Shown one piece after another: positions 18,513 through 27,390 of a stretch of 27,497 bases of DNA. The notes under the pieces are model-generated. The model saw only the letters and a program-made list of their open reading frames with translations, had not been told where the DNA came from and did not search any database. Position numbers and translations under genes: made by a program. The stretch lies in contig JADYYC010000210.1 in NCBI GenBank assembly GCA_020853835.1, positions 1 through 27,497 of the forward strand, read 5' to 3'. How positions within the stretch are numbered: the stretch's first letter is position 1; the number at the start of each line of letters is the position of its first letter. Source of the DNA: Anaerolineales bacterium (lineage in GTDB: Bacteria; Chloroflexota; Anaerolineae; Anaerolineales; UBA4823).

Positions 18513-19481
18513 ATGGGTGAAAACGAAGGTATCTATCCCGGGCTTGGATTAGTGCATTACGTTTCATTCCCAAAGAATATCCCGGGCGATGGTCCGATTA
18601 TCGAGAACTTGGAAAGCATCCTGGCGGATGACGATTTCCAGACAATTGAAATTTCATGGATTAAAAACGAAGATGTAAAAAAGAAAGCCAGCGCTTTACT
18701 GAAGACTTCAGGCAAACGGATAGTATTCTCAGGTGGCCCTCCCTTCGCCTATCAACAGATTAATCTGTCTTCGCTGGATGATGGCGAACGAAAATATTCA
18801 ATGGAGTACGCTAGGCAATTGTTCGATGATGCCCGTCTCTTCAACGCCTGCATTTTTCTTATTACGGGTGGGCGCGATACGTTGCCTTCAGAAAGAGAGC
18901 GCGCCAAGGACAAGCTGGTTCAGTCTATCGTTGAACTCTCAAAATATGCCCGAGAACATTCCGATCAGTCGCCGATCTACCTCTCACTCGAGCCAGTAGA
19001 TAGGGCGGTTCACCGTAAAGGGTTGATCGGCCCGATTGCAGAAGCTGTCGAGATAGCGCAAAGAGTGGAGCAGGCAGGTGAAACGCTTTATCTAACCCTC
19101 GATCAGTCACACCTTGCTCAGCTCGGCATAGCGCCTGGTGAAGCGCTTCGCCTGGCTTATAATTATCTTTTCCATGTCCACCTAGCAAACTGTATTATCT
19201 GCGACCCACAACATCCTTTGTATGGCGATGAGCATCCTTACTTTGGAATAAAAGACGGGGAGCATGGATTACAGGAACTGGTAGTTTTTCTGAAAATATT
19301 GGAGAAGCTGGGTTATTTCAGTCGCCAGCCGCCTTATGGAGGCTGGCCAATCGTCAGCGTCGAAGTCAAGCCTTTGGATAATGAAGATCCAGTTGAGGCG
19401 CTGAAAACTACCAAAGCTGTTCTGGCAAAATCATTCGCCGAAACTTGTCTTTCCTCACTATCTGAAAGGATCAGCCGATGA
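18513..19481 (+). CDS. Xylose isomerase-like TIM-barrel protein (sugar phosphate isomerase/epimerase family)
   Basis: A 322-residue protein of the AP_endonuc_2/xylose isomerase-like TIM-barrel superfamily, which includes metal-dependent isomerases, epimerases and dehydratases. Candidate metal ligands follow the family spacing: E160 (LSLEPVD), D197 with H200 (LTLDQSH), H223 (FHVHLAN) and E284 (VSVEVKP). The sugar or keto acid cannot be named. AAGGAG precedes the ATG. The stop overlaps the start of kbl by four bases (ATGA), so the two are translationally coupled and probably act in consecutive steps. A plausible role is to move or epimerise a carbonyl or hydroxyl next to the amino carbon before the Kbl cleavage (inference). 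Confidence 0.8.
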   Translation: MGENEGIYPGLGLVHYVSFPKNIPGDGPIIENLESILADDDFQTIEISWIKNEDVKKKASALLKTSGKRIVFSGGPPFAYQQINLSSLDDGERKYSMEYARQLFDDARLFNACIFLITGGRDTLPSERERAKDKLVQSIVELSKYAREHSDQSPIYLSLEPVDRAVHRKGLIGPIAEAVEIAQRVEQAGETLYLTLDQSHLAQLGIAPGEALRLAYNYLFHVHLANCIICDPQHPLYGDEHPYFGIKDGEHGLQELVVFLKILEKLGYFSRQPPYGGWPIVSVEVKPLDNEDPVEALKTTKAVLAKSFAETCLSSLSERISR

Positions 19482-20659
19482 ACCCCGAGCTACAAATGTT
19501 CGTTCAAAACGAACTCAATACTTTGCGCGAGCAAAACACCTATAAAGAACGACGCTACCTGGAAAGCGAACAGGGACCCCGCGCAATTTTAAACGGCAAG
19601 CGAGTGGTGATGCTTTGCACCAATAATTACTTAGGCCTGGCAAATCACCCACGCGTAAAAGAAAAAGCTATCCAGGCGGTGAAGGATTATGGTTGTGGAA
19701 CAGCATCGGTGCCGGAAGTGTGCGGATTAACCGACTTACACGCCGAGTTGTGCCGCCGCGTCGCTGCGTTTTCAAACACAGAAGATGCGCTTTTGTACTC
19801 GTCTTGCTCAACCGCCAATATGGGCGTGGTCGGTGCATTGGCTGGCGAAGGCGATGTTATCATCAGCGACCAGTATAACCATGCCAGCATCATTGATGGT
19901 TGCCGCTTGAGCAAGGCGCGCACAGTAGTCTTTCCACACAATGACATGAATCGCCTGGAGCAAGTTCTACGTGACGAGAGCAGCGCTCGGCTTCGAATGA
20001 TCGTGGTCGATGGCGTGTTCAGCATGGAGGGAGATGCTGCGCCCTTGGATCAGATCGTCTCCCTGGCAGAGAAATATCATGCGTTTACAGTGGTCGACGA
20101 ATCGCACGCAGCGGGGGTTTTAGGCGCTCGCGGAGCTGGCACAGTCGAACATTACCGCCTACAAGGAAAAGTTGACGTGTTAACCGGAACGTTCGGGAAA
20201 GCCCTTGGGGGCGCGGGGGGTGGTTACGCTTGCGCCTCGCGCGAGGTAATCGATTACCTGTATCACCGTTCGCGCACGTTCATCTTCTCGAACACGATGC
20301 CGCCTTCGGTGATCGCGACCGCTTTGGCTGCCCTGGATGTACTCGCAGAAGAGCCGCAGCTTTTGAAAAAACTCTGGGAAAATGAACGGTACTTCCGGTC
20401 GCGCCTGGAAGCCACTGGTTTGAAAGTCGGCGGTGGAGAAGCGGCAATTCTCCCGATTCTGATCGGAGATCATCAAAAAGCTTATGCCTTGAGCCGCGCA
20501 TTGTTGGAAGAAGGAGTATTCATCACTGCTGTTGGCTTTCCAGTCGTTGCCAAGGGCCAGGCCAGGTTGCGCGCACAGGTATCTGCAGCGCACACGAAAG
20601 AAGACCTGGATGCGGTAACTATCATTCAAGACACCGCGGCAAAACTGGGTATTATCTAA
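19478..20659 (+). CDS. kbl: Glycine C-acetyltransferase (2-amino-3-ketobutyrate CoA ligase)
   Basis: PLP-dependent alpha-oxoamine synthase of 393 residues. It catalyses 2-amino-3-oxobutanoate + CoA to glycine + acetyl-CoA. Conserved segments match E. coli Kbl closely: TNNYLGLANHPRV (48-60), ISDQYNHASIIDGCRLSKA (129-147), VVDGVFSMEGDAAPL, VVDESHAAGVLG with D207 and H210, and TGTFGKALGG with the PLP-binding Lys241. BioF and ALA synthase are relatives, but the NHASIIDG, DGVFSM and SNTMPP stretches favour Kbl. The usual partner, L-threonine dehydrogenase, is absent from the window, so the 2-amino-3-oxo acid must come from other enzymes here or elsewhere. The gene overlaps the TIM-barrel gene by four bases. 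Confidence 0.88.
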   Translation: MNPELQMFVQNELNTLREQNTYKERRYLESEQGPRAILNGKRVVMLCTNNYLGLANHPRVKEKAIQAVKDYGCGTASVPEVCGLTDLHAELCRRVAAFSNTEDALLYSSCSTANMGVVGALAGEGDVIISDQYNHASIIDGCRLSKARTVVFPHNDMNRLEQVLRDESSARLRMIVVDGVFSMEGDAAPLDQIVSLAEKYHAFTVVDESHAAGVLGARGAGTVEHYRLQGKVDVLTGTFGKALGGAGGGYACASREVIDYLYHRSRTFIFSNTMPPSVIATALAALDVLAEEPQLLKKLWENERYFRSRLEATGLKVGGGEAAILPILIGDHQKAYALSRALLEEGVFITAVGFPVVAKGQARLRAQVSAAHTKEDLDAVTIIQDTAAKLGII

Positions 20660-20668
20660 GAGGGATGG

Positions 20669-21319
20669 ATGGATAATAAAATCTCGAGTGAAAGTGGTGT
20701 TCCCTCGATTGCAGAACAAGTGCGATTAAGGCTAAGAGCCGATATTTACAGCATGGTTCTCAAACCAGGTCAGCCCATAATAGAAGCTGAGATTGCCCGG
20801 CGGTTCAAAATCAGCCGTACGCCTGTGCGGGAAGCGATCAAAGGGCTGGAAGCAGAGGGGCTGATAGTGTCTTATCCAGGGCGAGGTTCTCAAGTCAGCG
20901 AAATATCGATGAGAGACCAACTGGAAGCGCTGGAGGTGCGCGAGCTGCTTGAGCCCTATATGGCGCGCAAAGCAGCGGCAAATTTCACAGACAGCATCGG
21001 AGTACAGATCCAGGAACTCCTGCATGAATTAGAGGCTGGGCCCGATCAACCAAGCGAAATGGCCGATCGGATCGATTTCGATTTTAAAATCCACGACCTC
21101 ATTTGGCGCGCTTGCGGGAATGATGTTATGCACTCGATCATGCTGTCGATGTATTACCGGGTGAAACGTACCTATCCGCTATTGAAACGCTACAAGATCA
21201 CTAAAGATGAACATCGCCTGATCTTGGAGTCAATTCAAAATCAAGATGAAGAACAGGCCGAGGCGCTTATGCGTGAACACGTCCGCGGCCTCCGGCTAGA
21301 GTTTGTCAGGATTTTTTAA
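20669..21319 (+). CDS. GntR family transcriptional regulator, FadR/FCD type
   Basis: A 216-residue regulator with an N-terminal winged HTH (about 10-78; core EAEIARRFKISRTPVREAIK) and a C-terminal helical FCD ligand domain (about 85-210). The metal-binding set of FCD domains appears complete: D138, H142 (DFKIHDLI), H182 (DEHRLIL) and H204 (REHV). It probably senses a carboxylate or pathway intermediate. AGAGGG lies just upstream of ATG 20669; an ATG four bases earlier runs into a stop after two codons. The gene sits inside the catabolic cluster, ten bases after kbl. Its likely targets are the TGTnnACA boxes at 11724-11764 in front of the first gene. Confidence 0.92.
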   Translation: MDNKISSESGVPSIAEQVRLRLRADIYSMVLKPGQPIIEAEIARRFKISRTPVREAIKGLEAEGLIVSYPGRGSQVSEISMRDQLEALEVRELLEPYMARKAAANFTDSIGVQIQELLHELEAGPDQPSEMADRIDFDFKIHDLIWRACGNDVMHSIMLSMYYRVKRTYPLLKRYKITKDEHRLILESIQNQDEEQAEALMREHVRGLRLEFVRIF

Positions 21320-21332
21320 CCGTTGTAACGCG

Positions 21333-21361
21333 CCAGTTAACATCCGGTTACTGGTTTGTTT
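21333..21361 (+). terminator. Possible weak intrinsic terminator after the GntR gene
   Basis: CCAGTTAAC (21333-21341) and GTTACTGG (21347-21354) form a stem with one bulge and a five-base loop, followed by a T-rich tail (TTTGTTT). The stem is short and only moderately G+C-rich, so it may give partial termination. If it works, the genes downstream would need readthrough or their own promoter, which I could not find in the 101-base gap. Confidence 0.35.
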
Positions 21362-21420
21362 CTGCTCGTGATCAAGATGAAACACCCAATTCTTACACTA
21401 CGTAACATCGGAGGATAATT

Positions 21421-22194
21421 ATGAAAACTTTACTTATGGAGGAAATGACCTCCCGCGAAATCAAGCAGGCTATTGCCGATGGTTACACAACCGTAATCGT
21501 TGCCGCTGGATCGATCGAGCAGCACGGGCCGCACCTGCCCATCGGCACCGATTATATGCTCGGCACCACAGGCGCGTTGGAGATCGCAGAAGGTCTGGGG
21601 CATACCCTGGTAGCTCCAACTATTCGCCCGGGCTGTTCAGACCACCACATGCCGTTCTCTGGAACCATCACGATTTCAACAGAACTCTTAAAAGAGCTGT
21701 GTCGAGCATACTGCCGTAGCCTGGCAAAACATGGATTTACACGCATCGTCTTATTAGCGACGCACGGCGGAAATATCGAACCAATGGCTGAAGTCGCTCC
21801 GGAAATCGCGGCAGAGCTGGGTTGTACCGTCGTCTCGCCGCTTATCCTGGGAACCCCGGAAACAATGGGCTGTATGAGACCCTTGATTGAGGCGCATGGT
21901 TTGACTGAAGATGAAAGCGGCATCCACGCCGGGTTCATCGAGACTTGCGAGATGTTGGCCAGCCCATTTGCCCACCTGGTAGAGATGGAACACGCCGAGC
22001 GTGGCTTCACCGGCAACCCCTTTGAGGCGATCGAAAAAGTCAAGGTGGATGGACACTGGAAAATGACGGACATCTCTCCGAACGGGATTCTGGGTGATCC
22101 ACGCAAAGCCAGCGTTGAGGCTGGTAGGGAGCTTAGCCGGATTGCAACCCCGGTGTATGTAAAGATTGTTGCCCAGGCGTTAGGCGATGCCTAG
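21421..22194 (+). CDS. Creatininase family amidohydrolase
   Basis: A 257-residue metal-dependent amidohydrolase of the creatininase superfamily, which also holds MftE peptidase and FAPy-type deformylases. The signature GSIEQHGPHLPIGTD (30-44) supplies E33, H35 and D44. H115 in ATHGGN and E174 in HAGFIET complete the likely binuclear centre. True creatininase uses a Glu two residues after the fourth ligand; here that position is Gly (THGGN), so I would not assign creatinine as substrate. The family opens cyclic amides or removes small acyl or aminoacyl groups. GGAGG precedes ATG at good spacing. It overlaps the next gene by eight bases, which links it to the acyl-CoA synthetase. Confidence 0.88.
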   Translation: MKTLLMEEMTSREIKQAIADGYTTVIVAAGSIEQHGPHLPIGTDYMLGTTGALEIAEGLGHTLVAPTIRPGCSDHHMPFSGTITISTELLKELCRAYCRSLAKHGFTRIVLLATHGGNIEPMAEVAPEIAAELGCTVVSPLILGTPETMGCMRPLIEAHGLTEDESGIHAGFIETCEMLASPFAHLVEMEHAERGFTGNPFEAIEKVKVDGHWKMTDISPNGILGDPRKASVEAGRELSRIATPVYVKIVAQALGDA

Positions 22195-24301
22195 AAGGGG
22201 CACTTTCGGTCTGGAATCGTTGTTTTATGCCCGCTCTATCGCTTTAATCGGAGCATCAAACAACCCACGGAAAGCTTCAAACCAGGTCATATCCACATTG
22301 CTTGAAAAAGGGTACTCAGGTAAAGTTTATCCGGTGAACCCTAACGAGGAAAAGGTACTGGGCCTGAGATGTTATCCGGCTGTTGAGGAAATCGCAGACC
22401 CAATCGACTTAGTCGTGATCAGTTTACCGGCAGAGGCGGTAATACCTGCAATCGAAGGGATTGCGCGGCGAGGTGATGTATATGGCGTTGTAGTCTTATC
22501 AGCAGGGTTTGCTGAGACAGCCATCCCTGAGCGGGTTGCACTGGAAACGAAAATTATAGAAATATCGCGTTTGGCTGGCATGCGCGTGGTGGGCCCAAAC
22601 TGTGTCGGATTACTATGCACTGACAACCGTTTAACAACTGGATTCATCCCTGGCCTAAAGATGGAAAAGGGAAGCCTGGGCTTTATCACTCAAAGTGGTG
22701 CGTTTGGCGGTGCGTTTTTGATGCTGGCTAGCGACCAGCCCAAACCTTTGGGCTTTAATAAGTTCGGACATGTGGGCAATATGGCTGATGTCTCGAACTT
22801 AGATCTGCTGAAATATTTCGGTTCCGATCCGGAAATAAATGCGATCTCGATGTACATGGAAAGCGCACCGGATGGACGAAAGTTGATGACGATGTTGGAA
22901 GACATTTCCAGGCGCAAACCGGTTTTTGTCTTGAAGGTTGGTCGCACACCGATCGGATCGCGCGCGACGTTATCACACACGGGTGCGCTGGCCGGTTCGG
23001 ACCAGGTTTACTCAGCCGCGTTCAAACAAGCGGGCGCGGTGCGCGTCGAAACCCTCGAAGAGCTCCTTGACGCCAGCAAAGCTACAACTATGATGCCCAG
23101 GCCGGGCGGTCGACACATCGCAGTGCTTACCGAAGCGGGAGGCCCCGGAATAATTGCGATGGATGAAATCGGTCGAGACAAGAGCTTACAGATGGCCCAC
23201 CTCGCTCCAGAGACGCGCAGAAAGCTCGAACACTGTCTACCACCGATGGCGATGATATGCAAACCTGAAGGCTATGTGGATATGACTGCTTCAGCAATGG
23301 AAAAAGAGCATGCCGAAGCTTTGGATGCGATACTGGCGGATCCTGGGGTGGATTCTGCCGTTTTAATCAGCCTGCCCCCGACGTTTCTACCCGCTATTGA
23401 TGTCGCTAAAGCAATAACTGAAGTCATCCATCATCATCAAAAACCGGTGGCCGTTTGTTTTATGCGCGGTGAGGCTATGATGGACGCGCGGTGCTATCTC
23501 GAAGGAAATGGTATTGCCACATTCGAATCTCCACAACGGGCTGCGCGTGCGCTTATTAACCTAACAGCCGCAGCAGGTTTCATAAACCGATCGGCCCAAT
23601 CGCTCGATGTCTATAGACAAAAGGGTCCGGTGCAAAAACGGCTGAATTCAGCTGCTCCGATAACTGAGCCCGAAGCAGTTCAGTTGCTTGCTGAATATGA
23701 AATACCTTACCCCGCGCACCGGTTTACAACTAATCTTCGAGAAGCCGAAGAAGCAGCCAGTGAGATCGGTTACCCTGTGGTGATCAAAGCTGTCTCGCAA
23801 GATATTGTACACAAAAGTGATCTAGGTGGGGTGGTGACGGCTATCAAGAGTGGTCAGATGCTGCGCAAAGCCTACCGCCAGATGAAGGCAGCCATTAAGG
23901 AAAAAGCTCCTGATGCTAGTTTACAGGGCATCTTGGTTTGCAAACAAGCAGAAGATGGCCTGGAAGTGATCGTCGGCGTCAAACGCGATCCCGCATTTGG
24001 ACCCGTTGTCCTTTTCGGTCTAGGTGGAATTTTTACCGAGGTTCTGCAAGATACCGCGTTACGAATTGTCCCCTTCAGCAAAGATGAGGCGCTGAAGATG
24101 ATTAACGAAACTCGCGCCTCATTGCTGCTAAAAGGATCTCGAGGTTTTCCTGCGGTCGATGTTGAGTTGCTAGCCAGATTATTGGAATCAGTTTCTCAGT
24201 TGGCGATCGAACACACCGAGATAGCCGAACTAGACCTGAACCCGGTTCGCCTCTATCAAGATGATCTCATTGTTCTAGATGTGCGCGCAATCCTGGCATA
24301 A
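22187..24301 (+). CDS. ADP-forming acyl-CoA (acetyl-CoA) synthetase, fused alpha-beta type
   Basis: A 704-residue enzyme of the NDP-forming acyl-CoA synthetase superfamily, which converts acyl-CoA + ADP + phosphate to acid + ATP + CoA, usually in the ATP-making direction. The order is a CoA-binding Rossmann domain (about 8-135; SIALIGASNNPRKASNQV), succinyl-CoA ligase-like domains (about 145-460) with the phosphohistidine candidate H264 in SHTGALAGSD, and a C-terminal ATP-grasp domain (about 475-704; GYPVVIKAVSQDIVHKSDLG and HTEIAELDLNPV). Alpha and beta parts are in one chain, as in many bacterial homologues. ATG 22187 lies inside the end of the creatininase-type gene, so translation is coupled. 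It would collect the energy of the acyl-CoA released by Kbl. It could also be a protein acetyltransferase-like relative, but no GNAT domain is present. Confidence 0.88.
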   Translation: MPRRGTFGLESLFYARSIALIGASNNPRKASNQVISTLLEKGYSGKVYPVNPNEEKVLGLRCYPAVEEIADPIDLVVISLPAEAVIPAIEGIARRGDVYGVVVLSAGFAETAIPERVALETKIIEISRLAGMRVVGPNCVGLLCTDNRLTTGFIPGLKMEKGSLGFITQSGAFGGAFLMLASDQPKPLGFNKFGHVGNMADVSNLDLLKYFGSDPEINAISMYMESAPDGRKLMTMLEDISRRKPVFVLKVGRTPIGSRATLSHTGALAGSDQVYSAAFKQAGAVRVETLEELLDASKATTMMPRPGGRHIAVLTEAGGPGIIAMDEIGRDKSLQMAHLAPETRRKLEHCLPPMAMICKPEGYVDMTASAMEKEHAEALDAILADPGVDSAVLISLPPTFLPAIDVAKAITEVIHHHQKPVAVCFMRGEAMMDARCYLEGNGIATFESPQRAARALINLTAAAGFINRSAQSLDVYRQKGPVQKRLNSAAPITEPEAVQLLAEYEIPYPAHRFTTNLREAEEAASEIGYPVVIKAVSQDIVHKSDLGGVVTAIKSGQMLRKAYRQMKAAIKEKAPDASLQGILVCKQAEDGLEVIVGVKRDPAFGPVVLFGLGGIFTEVLQDTALRIVPFSKDEALKMINETRASLLLKGSRGFPAVDVELLARLLESVSQLAIEHTEIAELDLNPVRLYQDDLIVLDVRAILA

Positions 24302-24349
24302 CAGACGGGTACAAAAGACGAGACTGTTTTATAGCTTACAGGGAACTAG

Positions 24350-26434
24350 ATGAACCTATCACAAAATCTAAATGAGCACACGCCACTGCTCGCTGTGGAC
24401 GATCTTAGAACTTATTTTACGAGCGATGATGGCTGTGTTAAAGCGGTGGACGGTGTGGATATTGAAGTCTATCCCGGCGAGGTGTTGGGATTAGTTGGTG
24501 AGTCGGGATGCGGAAAGACGGTCACATCTTATTCAATTCTGCGGTTGGTCCGCCGTCCAGGACGCATCGTTGGAGGTGCAGTTGAATTCGAGGCTAAGAG
24601 CCTGCTGAACCTGTCAGAGCGCGAGATGACCCAGTTACGGGGTGAACAAATCTCGATGATTTTTCAGCAGCCGCAAACCAGCCTGGATCCAGTTTATCCA
24701 GTTGGAGATCAAATCAGTGAAGTCTTCCAAAAACACCGAAAGTTGAGCAAAAGAGAATCCTGGAAGAAGGCTGTTGAACTTCTCCGCATGGTCGGTATTC
24801 CTGACCCAGAGAGTAAGGTTCATGCTTATCCATTTGAAATGTCAGGAGGTCAAGCGCAGCGGGTGATGATCGCCATGGCGCTAGCGCTGAACCCTAAGTT
24901 GTTAGTTGCTGATGAACCAACAACCGCGCTGGATGTGACTATCCAAGCGCAAATACTCGATCTTCTGCGCGATCTTAAAAGCCGCTTTGGCACCTCGGTG
25001 ATTTTGATCACCCATGATCTGGGAGTGATCGCCGAAATGGCCGATCGAGTTGCTGTAATGTATGCCGGGTTGATAGTTGAGCAAGCCAATGTCGGTCAGA
25101 TCTTCGATACACCATTACACCCATATACCCAGGGTTTAATCGCGTCTACCCCTAAGTTAGGAGAAAAGAAAGAACGGCTGGAGGTAATCCCTGGAAATGT
25201 CCCTAATCTAATTAACCTACCTGTGGGTTGCAGCTTTGCACCGCGTTGTCGGGCTCGCGTGATCAATAATTTGTCGATCTGCGAAGAGCAGATGCCGGAC
25301 TTAGTCGAGGTTGAGCCCGGTCAACAGGTTCGCTGCTGGCTCTATTCGAACAGAAAAAACAGATCGCCTATTCTCAAGGGAAGTGATGAGAAGGCTATAG
25401 CCTTAAGTGTAATCGAGCAGGCCGAGAACCAAATAGAGAACCCAAGACAGGGGCTAGGCGATAAAGATAGCAACCAATTGCTACAGGTCAAACAACTGAC
25501 TAAATATTTCCCGGTGCGCAGCGGCTTGTTCAAACGTGCAACGGCCTGGGTACAAGCCGTAGACGGTATTGATTTCAGTATTCGAGCAGGCGAAACCATG
25601 GGGTTGGTTGGCGAATCGGGCTGTGGGAAGACGACAGTTGGTCGAACGATTTTACGACTTGAAGACCCGACGGCAGGGACAGTGTATTACCAAGGCGCAA
25701 ACATCTTCCGCTATCGAGGTGACGAGCTAAAGCGAATACGACGCGAGATGCAAATCATTTTCCAAGACCCGTATTCTTCCCTCAATCCGCGCCAGACAGT
25801 TGGCGAATCAATTGGCCTGGGATTGGATATCCATAATATTGGGAAAAAGTCGGAACGCTTTGGTCGTGTTCTCGAGATCATGAAGACAGTTGGGCTGGAA
25901 GAATATCATGCACGACGCTACCCTCATGAATTTTCAGGCGGTCAGCGCCAGCGGATTGGCATTGCCCGAGCGCTCATCTTGCAGCCACGCCTAATAATTT
26001 GTGACGAGCCTGTATCGGCATTGGATATGTCATTCCAGTCACAAGTGCTCAATCTGCTCAAAGATCTGCAAATTGAGTTTGGATTAACGTATTTATTCAT
26101 TACCCATAATCTATCGGTCGTGGAGCACGTTTCTGACCGAGTAGCCGTCATGTATTTAGGAAAGATTGTCGAACTCTCGCCATCAGACGAATTGTTTAGC
26201 AATCCAATTCATCCTTACACCCAGGCTTTGCTATCCGCCATCCCGATCCCGAAAGCGCGCCCAGAGCGCACAAGGATGATTCTAAGAGGCGATGTCCCAA
26301 GTCCACTAAACCCACCAAAAGGCTGTCGCTTCCACCCGCGTTGTCCGGTGGCAATGGAGATATGTGCACACCAGGAGCCGACCTTCAAAGAAAGAACGCC
26401 AGGACATTATGCGGCTTGTTGGCTTGGGGATTGA
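24350..26434 (+). CDS. Peptide ABC transporter ATPase, fused DppD-DppF type
   Basis: A 694-residue protein with two ABC nucleotide-binding domains in one chain, able to energise the DppB/DppC permease pair alone (as in GsiA and YejF). Domain 1: Walker A GESGCGKT 50-57, signature MSGGQ 164-168, Walker B DEP 188-190, switch His222. Domain 2: Walker A GESGCGKT 421-428, signature FSGGQ 528-532, DEP 552-554. Each half ends in the oligopeptide-transporter C-terminal segment with clustered cysteines (C294, C300, C311 and C329; a matching GCRFHPRC...C...C set at the end), the type shown to bind an Fe-S cluster in some OppD-like proteins. A linker of about 45 residues joins the halves. AGGGA precedes ATG. 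It lies about 7 kb from its permease genes, at the end of the cluster. Confidence 0.95.
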   Translation: MNLSQNLNEHTPLLAVDDLRTYFTSDDGCVKAVDGVDIEVYPGEVLGLVGESGCGKTVTSYSILRLVRRPGRIVGGAVEFEAKSLLNLSEREMTQLRGEQISMIFQQPQTSLDPVYPVGDQISEVFQKHRKLSKRESWKKAVELLRMVGIPDPESKVHAYPFEMSGGQAQRVMIAMALALNPKLLVADEPTTALDVTIQAQILDLLRDLKSRFGTSVILITHDLGVIAEMADRVAVMYAGLIVEQANVGQIFDTPLHPYTQGLIASTPKLGEKKERLEVIPGNVPNLINLPVGCSFAPRCRARVINNLSICEEQMPDLVEVEPGQQVRCWLYSNRKNRSPILKGSDEKAIALSVIEQAENQIENPRQGLGDKDSNQLLQVKQLTKYFPVRSGLFKRATAWVQAVDGIDFSIRAGETMGLVGESGCGKTTVGRTILRLEDPTAGTVYYQGANIFRYRGDELKRIRREMQIIFQDPYSSLNPRQTVGESIGLGLDIHNIGKKSERFGRVLEIMKTVGLEEYHARRYPHEFSGGQRQRIGIARALILQPRLIICDEPVSALDMSFQSQVLNLLKDLQIEFGLTYLFITHNLSVVEHVSDRVAVMYLGKIVELSPSDELFSNPIHPYTQALLSAIPIPKARPERTRMILRGDVPSPLNPPKGCRFHPRCPVAMEICAHQEPTFKERTPGHYAACWLGD

Positions 26435-26435
26435 A

Positions 26436-26482
26436 GGGTATCAACAATTAATACTGGAAGTCACCTAGCTCTGTTGACACCC
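26436..26482. repeat. Inverted repeat between the ATPase gene and the transposase remnant
   Basis: GGGTATCAACA (26436-26446) and TGTTGACACCC (26472-26482) pair at 10 of 11 positions across 25 bases. There is no T-run. It could be the end of the decayed insertion element or an mRNA 3' structure of the ATPase gene. Confidence 0.35.
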
Positions 26483-27390
26483 AATAGTGGTAACTGCCAG
26501 TTGATTGGTTAGAAACACCCACGGCCTTAGGCGATAAATGTTGTAAGCCAACCTAAGCAGAAGCGCTTGCAGGCTCTGGGTTTCCAAGGAACAGCCGGGA
26601 GCTCTCGAAGAGAGCTTGCGTTTGACGATCGAGAAAACCGTCTCTCCCAAAGCTCGCTTGCGATAGAGCTCTGTCGGGAAGTGTTGCTGCATTTCGGCTC
26701 GCACACTTATGTTTTTTCCAACCGGCTTTGCCACATTTGGCCGGGATAATGCTGTGACAGTCATGGACTTGGCGAGTGTGGCAATGATTGCGTTCATTAT
26801 CAAATTCGGCATCTACCAGGGCTGTTCGGATAGAGAGTGCTTGACAAGCCGTGTCCACCAATGGACGCAACTGAGCACGATCATTGTAAGGTCCACGCTT
26901 GGCAAGTTGTGCTACGACCATCTGCTGGTCAATATCGACCACCACCCACTTGAGCCAATAGCGCCACAGCAGCCCGTCGCCGCGATCTTTGAGCTGCTTG
27001 ACAGAAAATATGCTGATGGCTCCGGGAGCTAACCTGGTTGCATCCACCGCCACCTTTGCCTGGAGACCTTCCGCAGACCCAGGAATTGTTTCAGGGTCTG
27101 GTTAAGGGCTTGCGCAGCATCTTCTTGTCCAGTCTGCGCGGAAAGCGATAGAAAGTCGTGTAGTCTGGCACGAGTTCCAACTCCAGGGCCTTGTGCAGCT
27201 CCTGATGTTCGGTCAAGTGTACTTCAGCTCCCCGAAAGGTTCAATCTTCGTAGCACATCAAGCACAGGATGGCCAGAAGCTGTGGCTGAGTGAAGATGTG
27301 CTTAGAGAAACGACTGCGATAGACCGGCATAGACGCCTTAGACACTTGGTGCGCATAGGTTGCGAAAACCACTAGTGGGTCGTTTGGCAT
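26465..27390 (-). pseudogene. Decayed DDE transposase (IS4/IS5-like), stop and frameshifts
   Basis: Three minus-strand frames together give one transposase. From ATG 27390: [20 protein letters not shown] through FTQPQLLAILCLMCYED, then an in-frame TGA where the family has Trp. The same frame goes on with RGAEVHLTEHQELHKAL and VPDYTTFYRF to a second stop near 27105. A second frame (from about 27070) gives VAVDATRLAPGAISIF, RYWLKWVVVDIDQQMVVAQL, then ALVDAEFDNERNH with the second catalytic Asp. A third frame (from about 26700) gives VRAEMQQHFP, RKRALGETVFSIVKRKLSSR and the final QALLLRLAYNIYRL. The last frame change lies at a six-A run (26712-26717 on the plus strand as T). With at least one stop and two frame changes it cannot make transposase. 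The exact end is uncertain. Confidence 0.8.

Noticed and set aside
17279..22194. A creatinine to creatine to sarcosine pathway
   Set aside because: The M24 protein keeps peptidase metal ligands and the creatininase-type protein lacks one typical creatininase ligand; no sarcosine oxidase or urease gene is present.
26695..26720. A AAAAAAC heptamer in the transposase remnant as a programmed -1 frameshift site
   Set aside because: The change needed goes from the TGG AAA AAA frame to the GGA AAA AAC frame, which is not the -1 direction for this heptamer, and the gene has other disabling stops and frame changes.
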